DNA of 64,000 bases from Xylanibacter oryzae DSM 17970 (GCF_000585355.1 NZ_KK073873.1:248001-312000); one strand, 5' to 3'; shown: positions 18,243 through 27,678, counted from the stretch's first letter. Notes: generated by a model not told the origin, from the letters alone. A program made the numbers and translations.

Positions 18243-19135
18243 TTACTATTGATTAAATGACAATTTTATATTTAAATAATTTAATACAAAGAAATATGTA
18301 TATTTGCATAATATAAATTATAGAGTTTCTTCGCGATGAAGAAAATTATATTCCTTAACAGGTGCAGAATTGTCATTGCAAAGTGGTTTTAAAACTATTA
18401 GGGTAATGAAAATTATGCGAGAATCATCCTATTGAACAAATCCCTTTGCTATTTTTGGGAAATAGTAAAAATGGAACTTATTCAAATATTCATAGGAAAG
18501 TAAAAACGGCAATATAAAAACGAGTCAGTTTGCCTCTGATATAGAGTTTCACTTCACCCCAATCGAACTCTACTCCATAACTGTGGGCATATGATTGGCG
18601 TATAAAGGCTTCCGTGTTAGGTTTATTTTTATCAGTAATATACTTGTATATGGTCGAATAGTTGATTTTGTAGTCTTTATGCAGAAGAAGCGAGTGAATA
18701 TCGCACTTCATCATACATTGCTTTTTCAAGCCTGTAGCTCGTTTTATCTCATTTCGTTTGAGATAATCTCTATGACGTCTATCATATAAGGTGTCAATCG
18801 TCGAAATCTATGATTTGCTGAGTTGCATTGCGGACGCAATGTAAGTACATCGTCTATACTCTCCTATGCATTAGAATTGTTTGCGGCTGCTTCATACTCT
18901 GCGATAATCATTAAATAGTTCTTTTCGTTTTATATAATCAAAGTCTGACGGAACAGCCATTGATGTCTTAAGTATGTCATCGGCTTTAGTGCTCTCGAGC
19001 ACTGCTATAAAAAGGTTTAGACAAGCAGTTTGGGAACTGGCCACATGTGTTTTTCCTCTGAAATGACCATTTATCAATCAAATCAGGGCGTCTATCAGCT
19101 TGGATAAACGCCCAATAATTGATATTTTCAGATTT
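18243..19135. other. Relic region with insertion-sequence debris
   Basis: 893 bp without an intact gene. It contains an IS21 IstA fragment (18490-18777, minus strand) and a 61-codon open stretch at 18892-19077 (minus strand) that I cannot assign. A weak hairpin with GGGCGT/ACGCCC arms (19086-19112) may end the beta-galactosidase transcript. Confidence 0.6.
18490..18777 (-). pseudogene. Fragment of an IS21-family transposase (IstA)
   Basis: The open frame reads RHRDYLKRNEIKRATGLKKQ and continues to a stop at 18490. It includes YSTIYKYITDKN and SYAHSYGVEFDWGEVKLYIRG, the start of the IS21 DDE catalytic core with its first Asp in DWG. Full IstA is about 400-500 aa, so only the part around the helix-turn-helix/catalytic boundary remains. 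No istB helper gene or terminal repeats are visible. It marks past transposition beside the G+C-rich galactosidase gene. Confidence 0.7.
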
Positions 19136-21463
19136 CTATTTTTTTACGTTGTAGATACAACGAGGAAGGCCGGAAGAGGTGACTTTAAGGCTGAAACTAC
19201 CCTTTGAACTTTTCTTCAAAGTACGAGCAACGATGAGAGCACGACCTTTCCAGGTGGTGAACTTAGGAGAGGTGGTAGGCTCTGGATCCTTCATGTTGGC
19301 ACTGGCTGCAGCCAGCAGTTGGGCATCGCCTTTCACGTTGACTTCGCAAGGCACCTCGGCATCAGGAACAATGTTGCCATTTGCATCGCGCACTTCGAGT
19401 ATGAAAAAGGCCAGATCCTGTCCGTCATATTGGAGAAAATGGAGATTTTCTTCAGAGGTTATTGAGAGGTGATGCGGAACCCCGGCAGTGGCGAGACGTA
19501 CAGATTTGCCTCCAGCTTCAGCGCGCAATTTACCTGGGGAATAAGGAATGGTGAAGACGGCCTTGAACTCAGTGGAGCGGTCAACGGTCTTAGTTCCCAC
19601 AAGGCGGTCATTGAGGAACAGTTTTACTTCCGGCTGGCGGGTATATACTTCCACCTGTATGTCTTTTCCTTCCCATCCTGGCCATGTCCACGATTCCCAG
19701 GTGGGCCATACGCTCCATGATGTTTCTTTGATGGTTCCTTTGTATCCATCTGGCTCACGTACCGCCATATAGAGACTGTCCGGAATGATCCGTCGGTGAC
19801 CTGGATTTGCCCAAAGTATCTCTCGATAATGAGATATAGGCTTGCGCCATCCTGTCACATCGACATCGCCACAATAGGCTCCATGCCATTCGGGCTGACC
19901 ACCACTGACGTAACTCTCGCCCGGTTTTTCCTGTCCTTCGTAATAATATTTTCCGATGCCCGATTCGCCCAGATAGTCTAATCCGGTCCACACGATGTCG
20001 CCAATGATATATGGATAGTCGTTGACCACGGCCCAGTTGCGGAATGCATCGCGAGGGTAACTCTCTGTCTGCCACATGATGCGCTTAGGGTCGCGCTGGT
20101 GGTCGCTCTTATGCTTGAAGATCATATAGTTGTAGCCCACAATATCCAGTACTTCGGCATGAGGATCGTAGATTTCCCAATCGTGGTCCCAGGAGCAGAG
20201 TGCTTCGGTTACAGGACGAGTCGTATCATATTTCATAATGGCCTGCTTGAGTTGGCGGGCAGTGGTGATTACACGAATATCCTTGCGCTCCATCACCTCA
20301 TTGCCGATACTCCAAGCGATGACACAGGGGTGATTGCGGTCGCGCATCACCATAGCACGGATATCCTCCTCATAGCAAGAGTCGATGAGGGTGGAGTAAT
20401 CGTGTGGAGTCTTGGATTGACGCCATCCATCAAATGACTCGTCGATGACTAACATACCTAATTGATCACAGGCGCGTAGAAAAGCTTCAGATGGAGGATT
20501 GTGGGAGGTGCGGATAAGGTTGAATCCCGCATCTTTCATAAGTTGCACCTTGCGCTCCTCAGCAGCATCGAAGGCCATAGCTCCCAGTATGCCATTGTCG
20601 TGATGCATGCATGCACCATTGATTTTCATCGCCTCGCCGTTGAGCAGGAAACCCTTTTCAGCATCGAACGAGATAGAGCGAATACCGTATTCAAAACTGC
20701 TTTTTACACCATTCACCGTCAGGTATGATCTAGTGATGCCAGAGTCGCGGAGTGACCAGAGCTTGGGATTCTGAACGGTAAAGGTGAAGACGGCTTGCCG
20801 ACTTTCGCCAGCCTTCAAGTCTATTGTCTGCTGTTCTTTTTGATATTCAATATGTGCTTGCTGTGGTTTGTCTGATTCGTTCTGCACAGTCACTTCCACA
20901 CGTACGGTAGCTTCTTGAGGAGATACTTTAGGGGTGGTGACGTAAATGCCGTTTTCGGCCACATGTACTTTAGGCATGGTCTGTAGCCACACATGGCGAT
21001 AAATTCCCGAACCGGAATACCAACGGCAGTTGGGTTGCTCACTGTTGTTCACTTTGACCAAAAGTTCATTTTTGCCTTTTTTGACGAGAAAAGGCGTGAC
21101 GTCTACAGTGAAAGGGGTGTAGCCATACGCATGCTGACCTGCCTTTTTGCCATTGACAAATACCTCGGCCTTCTGATATACGCCCTCGAAATGGATTTTT
21201 ACCAGTTCGCTCTTAGGGGTGGCGAACGTTTTTCGGTATTCGCCTTTTCCACCTTGAAACCATCCTCCACCAGTGCCTGTCGCACCTGTCTTAGGATTGG
21301 GGCCTTCATAGATATCCCAGTCGTGTGGCAGGTTAACAAGGGTGGATTTGCCGTTGCGGGTGAACGTCCAACCATCGTCGAAGAGTTGTTTTTGAGACTG
21401 GGCGGGCAAGGAATTGCCAGCCATTAACAGCGTTATTGTAATTAATATGTGTTTAAGTTTCAT
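19136..21463 (-). CDS. Beta-galactosidase, GH2 family, secreted
   Basis: 775 aa with signal peptide (MKLKHILITITLLMAGNSLPAQS). The sugar-binding jelly-roll domain (~25-160), an Ig-like domain (~165-260) and the catalytic barrel (~265-560) are followed by C-terminal Ig-like domains. The acid/base Glu is near residue 389 (WSIGNEVM) and the nucleophile Glu near 467 (MWQTESYP). It would remove terminal beta-galactose (or another beta-hexose) from glycans in the periplasm. The gene is much richer in G+C than its neighbours (35 of 60 in 19861-19920), suggesting recent acquisition. Confidence 0.9.
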   Translation of the reverse strand: MKLKHILITITLLMAGNSLPAQSQKQLFDDGWTFTRNGKSTLVNLPHDWDIYEGPNPKTGATGTGGGWFQGGKGEYRKTFATPKSELVKIHFEGVYQKAEVFVNGKKAGQHAYGYTPFTVDVTPFLVKKGKNELLVKVNNSEQPNCRWYSGSGIYRHVWLQTMPKVHVAENGIYVTTPKVSPQEATVRVEVTVQNESDKPQQAHIEYQKEQQTIDLKAGESRQAVFTFTVQNPKLWSLRDSGITRSYLTVNGVKSSFEYGIRSISFDAEKGFLLNGEAMKINGACMHHDNGILGAMAFDAAEERKVQLMKDAGFNLIRTSHNPPSEAFLRACDQLGMLVIDESFDGWRQSKTPHDYSTLIDSCYEEDIRAMVMRDRNHPCVIAWSIGNEVMERKDIRVITTARQLKQAIMKYDTTRPVTEALCSWDHDWEIYDPHAEVLDIVGYNYMIFKHKSDHQRDPKRIMWQTESYPRDAFRNWAVVNDYPYIIGDIVWTGLDYLGESGIGKYYYEGQEKPGESYVSGGQPEWHGAYCGDVDVTGWRKPISHYREILWANPGHRRIIPDSLYMAVREPDGYKGTIKETSWSVWPTWESWTWPGWEGKDIQVEVYTRQPEVKLFLNDRLVGTKTVDRSTEFKAVFTIPYSPGKLRAEAGGKSVRLATAGVPHHLSITSEENLHFLQYDGQDLAFFILEVRDANGNIVPDAEVPCEVNVKGDAQLLAAASANMKDPEPTTSPKFTTWKGRALIVARTLKKSSKGSFSLKVTSSGLPRCIYNVKK

Positions 21464-21485
21464 GCTATAATTAAGTTTGATGCTG

Positions 21486-21516
21486 CGAAGATATGAATAA
21501 CTAGCGAATTTTACAA
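21486..21516 (-). promoter_or_regulatory. Promoter for the beta-galactosidase gene
   Basis: On the minus strand, TTG (21516-21514), a 20-bp spacer and TATCTTCG (21493-21486) match the consensus with one change. It lies 22 bp before the ATG at 21463. Confidence 0.6.
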
Positions 21517-21663
21517 TTTTTGGAGCGTATTTGTTACATATTCTCGCCGACCGTCCACGTCACTGACGGACAGAAGGATCTGTATAAGGATCTGGAATTT
21601 GTGAGAGTGAAAGGGGGAGGAGAATCCTCTCCCCAATGATTTCGAAAGGTGAACCAATGAAAA

Positions 21664-21691
21664 AGGTCTGTCTCATTAGAGGCAGACCTTA
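21664..21691 (-). terminator. Terminator of the Abi-family gene
   Basis: AAGGTCTGTCTC (21664-21675) pairs with GAGGCAGACCTT (21680-21691) around a 4-base loop. On the minus strand the stem is followed by TTT, so it ends transcription coming from 21834. Confidence 0.7.
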
Positions 21692-21833
21692 TATGTTCCT
21701 TTTAAAGTGCAGTATGAAGACATATAGTCCGCAAGTGCACTAGCTTAAAGCGGTTACAAAGGTAACACAATAATTGGAATAACAGTATTATATAATAGAT
21801 TATTTATAAATTATTTACTTTTTATTGATTAGC

Positions 21834-22730
21834 TTATAAATCATTTAATCTAAATCCTGAATTACTTTCAATCTTTTCTTTTACACATTTGCATGATACT
21901 TTATTGAAAGCGGCTTTGAGTAGTTCAATCATTTCGTCAACCCTATTGCTGGAGACTCGTCCAAGAAAATATTTAAATACCATATATGCTCCTGATAACA
22001 TGCTCTTTCTTGCTCCCATTTCTCCTGCAGGTCCATTACCTATAGGCTTTGGGAAGTTCATGTCAAAAAGCACCTTTCCGTGTGCACTATAATTTCGTAA
22101 TTGTCTAATTACATTGATATAATCTAAGAATTGACTTGGACTTGTTCCATACACCTGGGCAATATTTACCTTTAAATTCCAGTCAATCAGATTTTCGTAG
22201 AGTTTTATGATAATACCGAAGCTGAAGAATTCTATAACTTTCCATGCCGGTGCATATTCTCTGTTATCATGATTTTTAAGATCTTCTTTTACTACACGTT
22301 CTTTTTTCGTATCGGCAATAGCTTGCTTGTACTTGTCGTTATGGATGAAACTAGACTTTACGACTTTTGAATTCACATACCAAAAAGGATCATCTTTATA
22401 TTTGTTAGAGGCTAAGTATATTAATGTCGTTCTAAGGTTGATTTCTATTCGACTAATATATCTTAGAAAGATATTACGTAAGTCAAAATCAAAATAGTAC
22501 AACTGAATGATATATTCAAATTTGGATTCTTTTGCGTATTCATGGTTTCTTTTTGTTATTCTTGGATATGTCTTTTCGAAAGGAAATGCGTAGAATCCTA
22601 ATCTGAAGTAGCCAATATCCATCAGATTCTCTTTAGCTTTCTCTTCATCTTCGATTGTCATTCCTCGTGACTTTAATTTTTCTATTTGTTCGTCAACTGT
22701 TGTGGCTTGTTTTATTAGGTCTTCTGACAT
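21834..22730 (-). CDS. Abi family protein (AbiD/AbiF-like, HEPN-type motif)
   Basis: 298 aa. The N-terminal KLKSRGMTIEDEEKAKENLMDIGYFRLGFYAFPF and the central FDFDLRNIFLRYISRIEINLRTTL are characteristic of the Abi_2 family of abortive-infection proteins. An R-x4-H motif (R212-N-Y-S-A-H217) matches the HEPN ribonuclease signature, so phage-triggered RNA cleavage is the likely action (inference). It has a minus-strand -7 element TACCTTTG (22898-22891) and lies next to other defence-like genes. Confidence 0.85.
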   Translation of the reverse strand: MSEDLIKQATTVDEQIEKLKSRGMTIEDEEKAKENLMDIGYFRLGFYAFPFEKTYPRITKRNHEYAKESKFEYIIQLYYFDFDLRNIFLRYISRIEINLRTTLIYLASNKYKDDPFWYVNSKVVKSSFIHNDKYKQAIADTKKERVVKEDLKNHDNREYAPAWKVIEFFSFGIIIKLYENLIDWNLKVNIAQVYGTSPSQFLDYINVIRQLRNYSAHGKVLFDMNFPKPIGNGPAGEMGARKSMLSGAYMVFKYFLGRVSSNRVDEMIELLKAAFNKVSCKCVKEKIESNSGFRLNDL

Positions 22731-23031
22731 TCTTTGTTTTGTATTTAAACTAGATACTATAAAGAGCTCGTCTCTTCATATTCATCAGTATCGTCACACT
22801 TGTCGGATATTGAAAAGTTTTTAGCGGCAAAATCTTTAACTTTAGTATGCTGTTGCTGGATTTCATCTGAATTAAAAGATAATAAAGGTACAAAGGTAAT
22901 AATTTTAATGGATAATTTTATCTTTAAAGTGAAGAATAATGTACAATTATTAGCGCTCATAATTTAATTTTATTATTTTTGCTTGTTTTTTAAAGAGAAA
23001 TCTGATATATAAACAAAAATGAATAATAGAT
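22731..23031. promoter_or_regulatory. Divergent promoter region between the Abi gene and a nuclease-like gene
   Basis: Minus strand: TACCTTTG at 22898-22891 for the Abi gene, leaving a ~155-nt leader. Plus strand: TATTTTTG at 22974-22981 for the gene at 23032. No certain -33 boxes and no credible gene in the leader. Confidence 0.55.
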
Positions 23032-23409
23032 ATGAGTGATAATATAATATTATCTGAGATAAGGAACAAGATCCTCAATATGAATGAAGTTCTATTTCAA
23101 GAAATGGGTGATTTGTTCTTCAATTATGAATTAAGACCTAATGAAATAGAATCTAGAGGGAGCGTAGTAAATAAAATTAAAACAAAAAAAGGAACTCCAG
23201 ATACTCTTATAATAGATGATAAAAATAGGATCGTATTTATTGAATATACGACGCAAAAGGATGATTTGAAAAAGAAAAATATAAATGATCTTAGGTCTTG
23301 CTTTGATGAAAAAAAATCAAAAACAAAAAATAAAGATATTTATAAGATTATACAATGTTCCAATCAACGTATTTCTAATGAAATAAAGCAGTATTATATT
23401 ATTATGTAA
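23032..23409 (+). pseudogene. Truncated nuclease-like N-terminal domain (REase fold, STAND-type defence protein relic)
   Basis: 125 aa. The core KGTPDTLIIDDKNRIVFIEYTTQK fits a PD-(D/E)XK-like fold (Pro-Asp, then Glu in IEYTTQ). In my memory of related sequences such a segment, followed by RSCFDEKKS and IIQCSN, forms the N-terminal domain of much larger STAND-ATPase proteins. Here the frame ends right after this module, with no NTPase part downstream, so the gene looks cut off. Its end overlaps the facing gene by 8 bp. It could instead be a small stand-alone protein. Confidence 0.5.
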
Positions 23410-24133
23410 AATCCATAAAAAGATGAAAAATATGAATAGGTGTTATCAAATGATTTTGATATATTCGCGTATGTTTTGATTGAAAGCTATATTTAAACTG
23501 ACTGATAGGTTGTTCGAGCAACTGTTCATCCTCTAAAGTTCCAAAAATTAAATTACTTGTAGAAATTTTTAATGATGAGATATTTACTTTTAATTTAGTC
23601 AAAACATCTTCTGGTTTATCTGAGATTATATATCCTAACATTCCTCCAAAACTTTTGTTTGTTGCATACTTATTAATTAGGAAACGGTAGATTCCACCAT
23701 CATCTCCACTTTTTATTTTTTTATGAATATAAGCATCTATCTTGCTTTTCGTCGTATTTATAGGTTTGCATTCTAATACAAAATATTCATTTAGCCAATC
23801 GCTATGCTCAAATTTTAAGTCATAATATCCTATTGCAATATCTTGGTTCCTTGGCTCTGAATTTACCTTAAATCCTTCCAATATGAAATCTTCATCACAT
23901 TGAAGACTTCTACGAATACGATCTGTAATTTCCTCTTCTTTTTTTGATCTTAGACCCACTTTTATGGAAAGAGAAAAACTATCATATGCCTTTGCCAGAT
24001 AGTCAAATATATGTGTCAAAAAAAAATTGTCTGTAAACGAAGACGCTTCCAGTATATGTTTTTTACGCATACATTGGAATGCTTCTGTTTCATTGTTAGA
24101 AGTCGATATGTATTGAAATTTTATATCACTCAT
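23402..24133 (-). CDS. Probable PD-(D/E)XK nuclease partner of the methyltransferase
   Basis: 243 aa from ATG 24133; this start gives the classic ATGA overlap with the methyltransferase stop, better than the ATG 18 bp upstream. The segment NQDIAIGYYDLKFEHSDWLNEYFVLECKPIN has the D-...-E-x-K spacing (E121 and K123 in ECK) of a restriction-endonuclease fold. Translational coupling to the methyltransferase suggests it is the cutting or specificity partner of a restriction-modification system. I do not recognise a named family. Confidence 0.6.
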   Translation of the reverse strand: MSDIKFQYISTSNNETEAFQCMRKKHILEASSFTDNFFLTHIFDYLAKAYDSFSLSIKVGLRSKKEEEITDRIRRSLQCDEDFILEGFKVNSEPRNQDIAIGYYDLKFEHSDWLNEYFVLECKPINTTKSKIDAYIHKKIKSGDDGGIYRFLINKYATNKSFGGMLGYIISDKPEDVLTKLKVNISSLKISTSNLIFGTLEDEQLLEQPISQFKYSFQSKHTRIYQNHLITPIHIFHLFMDFT

Positions 24134-27108
24134 TTCTGTAGTAGTTTGCAAATTTCAATTGTGGCATCATCATATGCTGCTGATTTTGTCCAATTTTGGG
24201 GATTTCTGTCCTTTATAATAAAAATACTGTCTTCTGTGTAAATTCTTTCTTTCAAAGAAATTAAGAGAGAGTTTCCTACTCTTTTCAACATTTCATAATT
24301 GATAGAAAGCTGAACTTTGTCTATTGTTGGTAATTCTGTTGGTTTATTTCCAAAAGTGATTCTTACGCCAGCAATATCAAACGGGGTTTTTAAATTATAG
24401 GTATATTCAATTTTGACTATTCCTGTCTTAATGACCCTTTTAATGGTTTTAAGGAAAGTAATGCAATAATCTTCAAACATCTTCATCGTGATTTCCGTAT
24501 TTATGTTTCTGATAAAGAAATCAGAGATGCGTTGTCTTTCAATATAGTTCATATCATATAGATCGAAGACTAAATTATTCATTTCTTTCCTTTTTTCTTC
24601 GAAAGAATAAATACCATTTGTTATGTTTCTTGATAATATATCTAACTTTTCAATAATATTTTTATCAAACCTTTTGGGGACAGGGAGCCTTTTTAAATCG
24701 GGAGAATCTAGACGGGATAGGGATCCCCCAATACGCTTCCTTAGTTTCACTTGGGAGAAAAAGTTTATTAAATCAGAATTAAGACAACAGTTTATCACAT
24801 TATATAATTCTGTTTTTTGAAGTTTTATAGAGTAAACATCGGATCCGAAATATAACTTACTATTGGAAAGTAAAGTACAAATTTCATCTCCTATCCGAGA
24901 ACATAAAATTTTTTCTCCTTCATAAATATGAGATGCTCTTGGTCTATGAAATGAAGATATGTTTTCTCTACAGTAAGAACTTACTTTCTCAATTCTAAAT
25001 CTACTTATTTGAGCTGATTTTAAGAAGGGAATAGGGTGATTAGTATCTCTTGAATTGCTATAATATCTGTTACGAAAGGTTTCCTCATACCTTTTGTACT
25101 CTTCATCAGAAAGTGTACTTTTATCCTTTCCGAATTCTTTTTTTAAAGCATCTGATCCCCAATCTTCAAATCCACGAAAACTAGGCCTCCTATCTTTAAG
25201 CATGATTTTCTCTATAGGTATAGTGTTTTTCTCTATCTTGTCAGCCAAAGAAATTTCATTCTGGTTTCCAATAAGAAAATCTCTTAGTCGGATTTTTCCT
25301 TCTTGAAGATCTTCTTGCTTTATGGTTATGGCATCACTGGTGTTTAGGAGAATGGTTCTGAATGTTTTTGCAAAGCTATTTAATTTAGGTAAATAGTATT
25401 CTATCGCACCTTTTATGGAGTTATTTCGATTAAAAACGAGAAGACAAGCAGGTTCTGTTGCATAATCAAATAGAATTTCTCTTATGTGATATAATTCAAA
25501 AATCTTTTCTATCTTATAGGTCGATAATATGAATTTCTGAAAATTATCTGACTCATTAATAAAATTACTGCTATTTACTATAAATCCAAAACGAGTTTCT
25601 TTAGAGCTCCATGCAATAATTCTATGTAAAAAACATTGGGAAATTTGTCGTTCTTTTGAAAAAAACAATTTGTATTTATTCCAATAAAAGTCATTATTCT
25701 TGTAATCTACATCTAAATTTCCTTTTTTGATAAGGAACCAAGGCGGATTACCTACAATATATTTAAAATGTTTACCATAAAAAGGGCTTCCTTTTCCTTC
25801 TATTAATGCATTCTTTTCCTGTATATTATCGCTAAAGTCAATAGAGAATAAAGATTTTCCGTTCTCATCTCGGATTATACTCGTAATCAAAGTATTTAAG
25901 TCTTCCGCAGTAATGCCATTTAGTACTTCCAAATAAAGAGAAAAGACAGCAAGTCTTGCTGCCGTATTTTCAATTTCTATACCAAAGATATGGTCCTTTA
26001 TAAAATTAAGACGATGCTGAATCTTATCATATGTGGACATCTCTACATTTGGGGCTTTATACATATTACGGAAGGCAAGAACCAAGAAAATCCCTGATCC
26101 ACAAGAAGGATCGAGAATCGTTCCTGTGTCTGTTATTACATTCTCAAGTAATAGTTTAGCCAGTCCTTCTGGAGTATAAAAAATGCCCTGTTTTGCTTTC
26201 TTGTCATCGAGAAAAATTTGGTATATATGGCTGATGAATTCGATGGGAATAATATCAAACTGGAAATCAAAAAGGCTTAATTGACCATTCTGAGTTGTAC
26301 CATCAATTGTATGTGCAATGGCTGTCATAGCAGTAGCTAATAAATCTTGTTCTCTTATTTCAGGTGTTTCGAACAATTTGTTTTTAAAGACCTCATTAAT
26401 TCGACAGAATAGTTCGTTGACAAATTTGGCATTTTGTTTTAATAGTAGGTTCTTATAATGAATATTTTTATCGCCAAAATATTTCTGATAAAATACAGAA
26501 TTTATGATTTTTTTATCTTCTAGAAATTTAATGAAGAGAGTTCTGTCAATCAGAGCTTGCACAATTCTTCCACTTGAAGTTTTATCTACAACAGTCATTG
26601 AATAAATTTCCTCCAATCTTTTTCGCAGAATACTAAGGCTTTCCACAAGAGCCTGATCTACAGTTTTGTGTTGCCGTTTTATCCTTTCAAGGGCATCACT
26701 ATATTCAATCCAAAATGCACCTGTTGTAATATGTTCCTTGCTAATTTTATTAAGAAGAGCAGAATCTTCTATATTTTTAGGGATATTGACGATATTCAAT
26801 AAATCCTCTTTGGGGGAAGTACTAACATATTTAATGTCAATAGAATTAGCTGTCTCTAAGATAAGTAAATCTGCTTTGTTTTCATTCCAAATCCTCTCAT
26901 GAATAGCTTTAATATCTTCGGTTGACATACCATTTGTCTCAACCCAATAAAAACGAGTTTTTACTTGCTCAGTTTTTCCCTTGCCATAATAAAAAACTCT
27001 TTTCTTTTCTTTTTTGGACAAAAATTTTTCAGAAGAGAAAGAAAGCTCTCTCTCGTCTAGATCTGTATCGGAAAATCCTAGTCTTCCGAAAATATATTTA
27101 TTGTCCAT
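24130..27108 (-). CDS. Adenine-specific DNA methyltransferase, Eco57I/type IIG-like
   Basis: 992 aa from ATG 27108. A TTG start further upstream lies inside the promoter -7 box and is rejected; ATG 27114 is also possible. An N-terminal domain (~1-130, with ERIWNENKADLLILE) and a helical region (~150-310) precede the methylase core: motif X GIFYTPEGLAKLLLE, motif I DPSCGSG (~333-339) and catalytic NPPW (~454-457), an N6-adenine type. A target-recognition part with LDSPDLKRLPVP follows, then ~120 extra residues ending WTKSAAYDDATIEICKLLQ. No PD-(D/E)XK motif was seen in it, so cleavage probably needs the coupled downstream protein. Confidence 0.88.
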   Translation of the reverse strand: MDNKYIFGRLGFSDTDLDERELSFSSEKFLSKKEKKRVFYYGKGKTEQVKTRFYWVETNGMSTEDIKAIHERIWNENKADLLILETANSIDIKYVSTSPKEDLLNIVNIPKNIEDSALLNKISKEHITTGAFWIEYSDALERIKRQHKTVDQALVESLSILRKRLEEIYSMTVVDKTSSGRIVQALIDRTLFIKFLEDKKIINSVFYQKYFGDKNIHYKNLLLKQNAKFVNELFCRINEVFKNKLFETPEIREQDLLATAMTAIAHTIDGTTQNGQLSLFDFQFDIIPIEFISHIYQIFLDDKKAKQGIFYTPEGLAKLLLENVITDTGTILDPSCGSGIFLVLAFRNMYKAPNVEMSTYDKIQHRLNFIKDHIFGIEIENTAARLAVFSLYLEVLNGITAEDLNTLITSIIRDENGKSLFSIDFSDNIQEKNALIEGKGSPFYGKHFKYIVGNPPWFLIKKGNLDVDYKNNDFYWNKYKLFFSKERQISQCFLHRIIAWSSKETRFGFIVNSSNFINESDNFQKFILSTYKIEKIFELYHIREILFDYATEPACLLVFNRNNSIKGAIEYYLPKLNSFAKTFRTILLNTSDAITIKQEDLQEGKIRLRDFLIGNQNEISLADKIEKNTIPIEKIMLKDRRPSFRGFEDWGSDALKKEFGKDKSTLSDEEYKRYEETFRNRYYSNSRDTNHPIPFLKSAQISRFRIEKVSSYCRENISSFHRPRASHIYEGEKILCSRIGDEICTLLSNSKLYFGSDVYSIKLQKTELYNVINCCLNSDLINFFSQVKLRKRIGGSLSRLDSPDLKRLPVPKRFDKNIIEKLDILSRNITNGIYSFEEKRKEMNNLVFDLYDMNYIERQRISDFFIRNINTEITMKMFEDYCITFLKTIKRVIKTGIVKIEYTYNLKTPFDIAGVRITFGNKPTELPTIDKVQLSINYEMLKRVGNSLLISLKERIYTEDSIFIIKDRNPQNWTKSAAYDDATIEICKLLQK

Positions 27109-27138
27109 CACCATATTACTAATTAACTTTGTTTGATG

Positions 27139-27169
27139 CAAAAATAAGAAAAAAAATGAAAGGAAACAA
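27139..27169 (-). promoter_or_regulatory. Promoter of the methyltransferase-nuclease operon
   Basis: On the minus strand TTG (27169-27167), a 20-bp spacer and TATTTTTG (27146-27139) fit the consensus fully. The transcript would start about 20 nt before the ATG at 27108. Confidence 0.7.
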
Positions 27170-27271
27170 GCTAAATCAGAAAAATTACACTTTTGGGGAT
27201 CTTCTTTAAAGTTAGCGGAGTATTTTATGTTTAGTAGTTAATCACAGTCCATCGTTTAATAATTAATTAAC

Positions 27272-27571
27272 ATGTTGAAAATAAATGAATTAACAAAAGT
27301 TGCCATCAAAAAATGATCAAACAAAGATTCCGGCCTAGAAGTTGACTTTGTGATACGCTATAAGGATGGATATGTGTTGCTGGAAGTAAAAGCCAAATAA
27401 GGAAATACCAAGAGTACCAATACTATTTTGAAATTTTCTGATAAATATCATGTCTATCATGCCATTAAATTGAGTGATTATAATGTGGGTAGGACAGGCG
27501 TCTTGCTTACGCTGCCATTGTATATGGCGTTCCAATCAGGAATTGCAAAAGAGTGTTCAGGAAAGTCCTGA
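27272..27571 (+). pseudogene. Remnant of an AAA+ ATPase with a DUF4143 C-terminus
   Basis: One frame reads through with two in-frame stops (TGA at codon 15, TAA at codon 43). Between them are NKDSGLEVDFVIRYKDGYVL and LLEVKAK, and after them KYHVYHAIKLSDYNVGRTG and LTLPLYMAF. These are the conserved end of the DUF4143 domain found in AAA+ ATPases, including the Glu/Lys pair of its nuclease-like fold. Only the last ~100 of about 400-450 residues remain, and similarity is lost at ~27540, where G+C-rich sequence begins. Confidence 0.75.
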
Positions 27572-27660
27572 GCCATGGAAGGCAGAGCCTCGGCGAAGCC
27601 GGGCGTACGACCGAAACCGTGAGTGGGCGAAGCTAGTAATCCGTGAGTGTTTAACAATTT
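27541..27660 (+). other. G+C-rich segment before the HU-like gene, possibly structured RNA
   Basis: Composition changes sharply at ~27541. The segment can fold into small hairpins: CAGGA-aag-TCCTG (27558-27570) and CGGC-gaa-GCCG, and it carries CCGTGAGTG twice (around 27618 and 27642). It has no coding signal. It could be a 5' leader of the HU-like gene or the end of a mobile element; I do not recognise a named RNA family. Confidence 0.4.
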
Positions 27661-27678
27661 AAAAATGATGTATGTAAC

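Larger units (their letters stand above)
21464..21833. other. Intergenic region with a short coding relic and a terminator
   Basis: It holds the galactosidase promoter, a 32-codon open stretch at 21541-21639 on the plus strand with G+C-rich composition and protein-like residues (DGQKDLYKDLEF) but no start codon, and the terminator of the Abi gene. The stretch is probably the 3' remnant of a lost gene; I cannot name it. Confidence 0.45.

Noticed and set aside
18892..19077. 61-codon minus-strand ORF as a gene
   Set aside because: No family resemblance, promoter or conserved start; probably debris next to the IS21 relic.
22757..22960. 67-codon minus-strand ORF upstream of the Abi gene
   Set aside because: Its start lies upstream of the apparent -7 element at 22898-22891, it does not resemble a known family, and no ribosome site is seen; most likely the Abi leader.
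27558..27640. RNase P RNA or 16S rRNA fragment, because of GGAAAGTCC and GCTAGTAATC
   Set aside because: The matches are only about ten bases each and the surrounding sequence does not follow either RNA.
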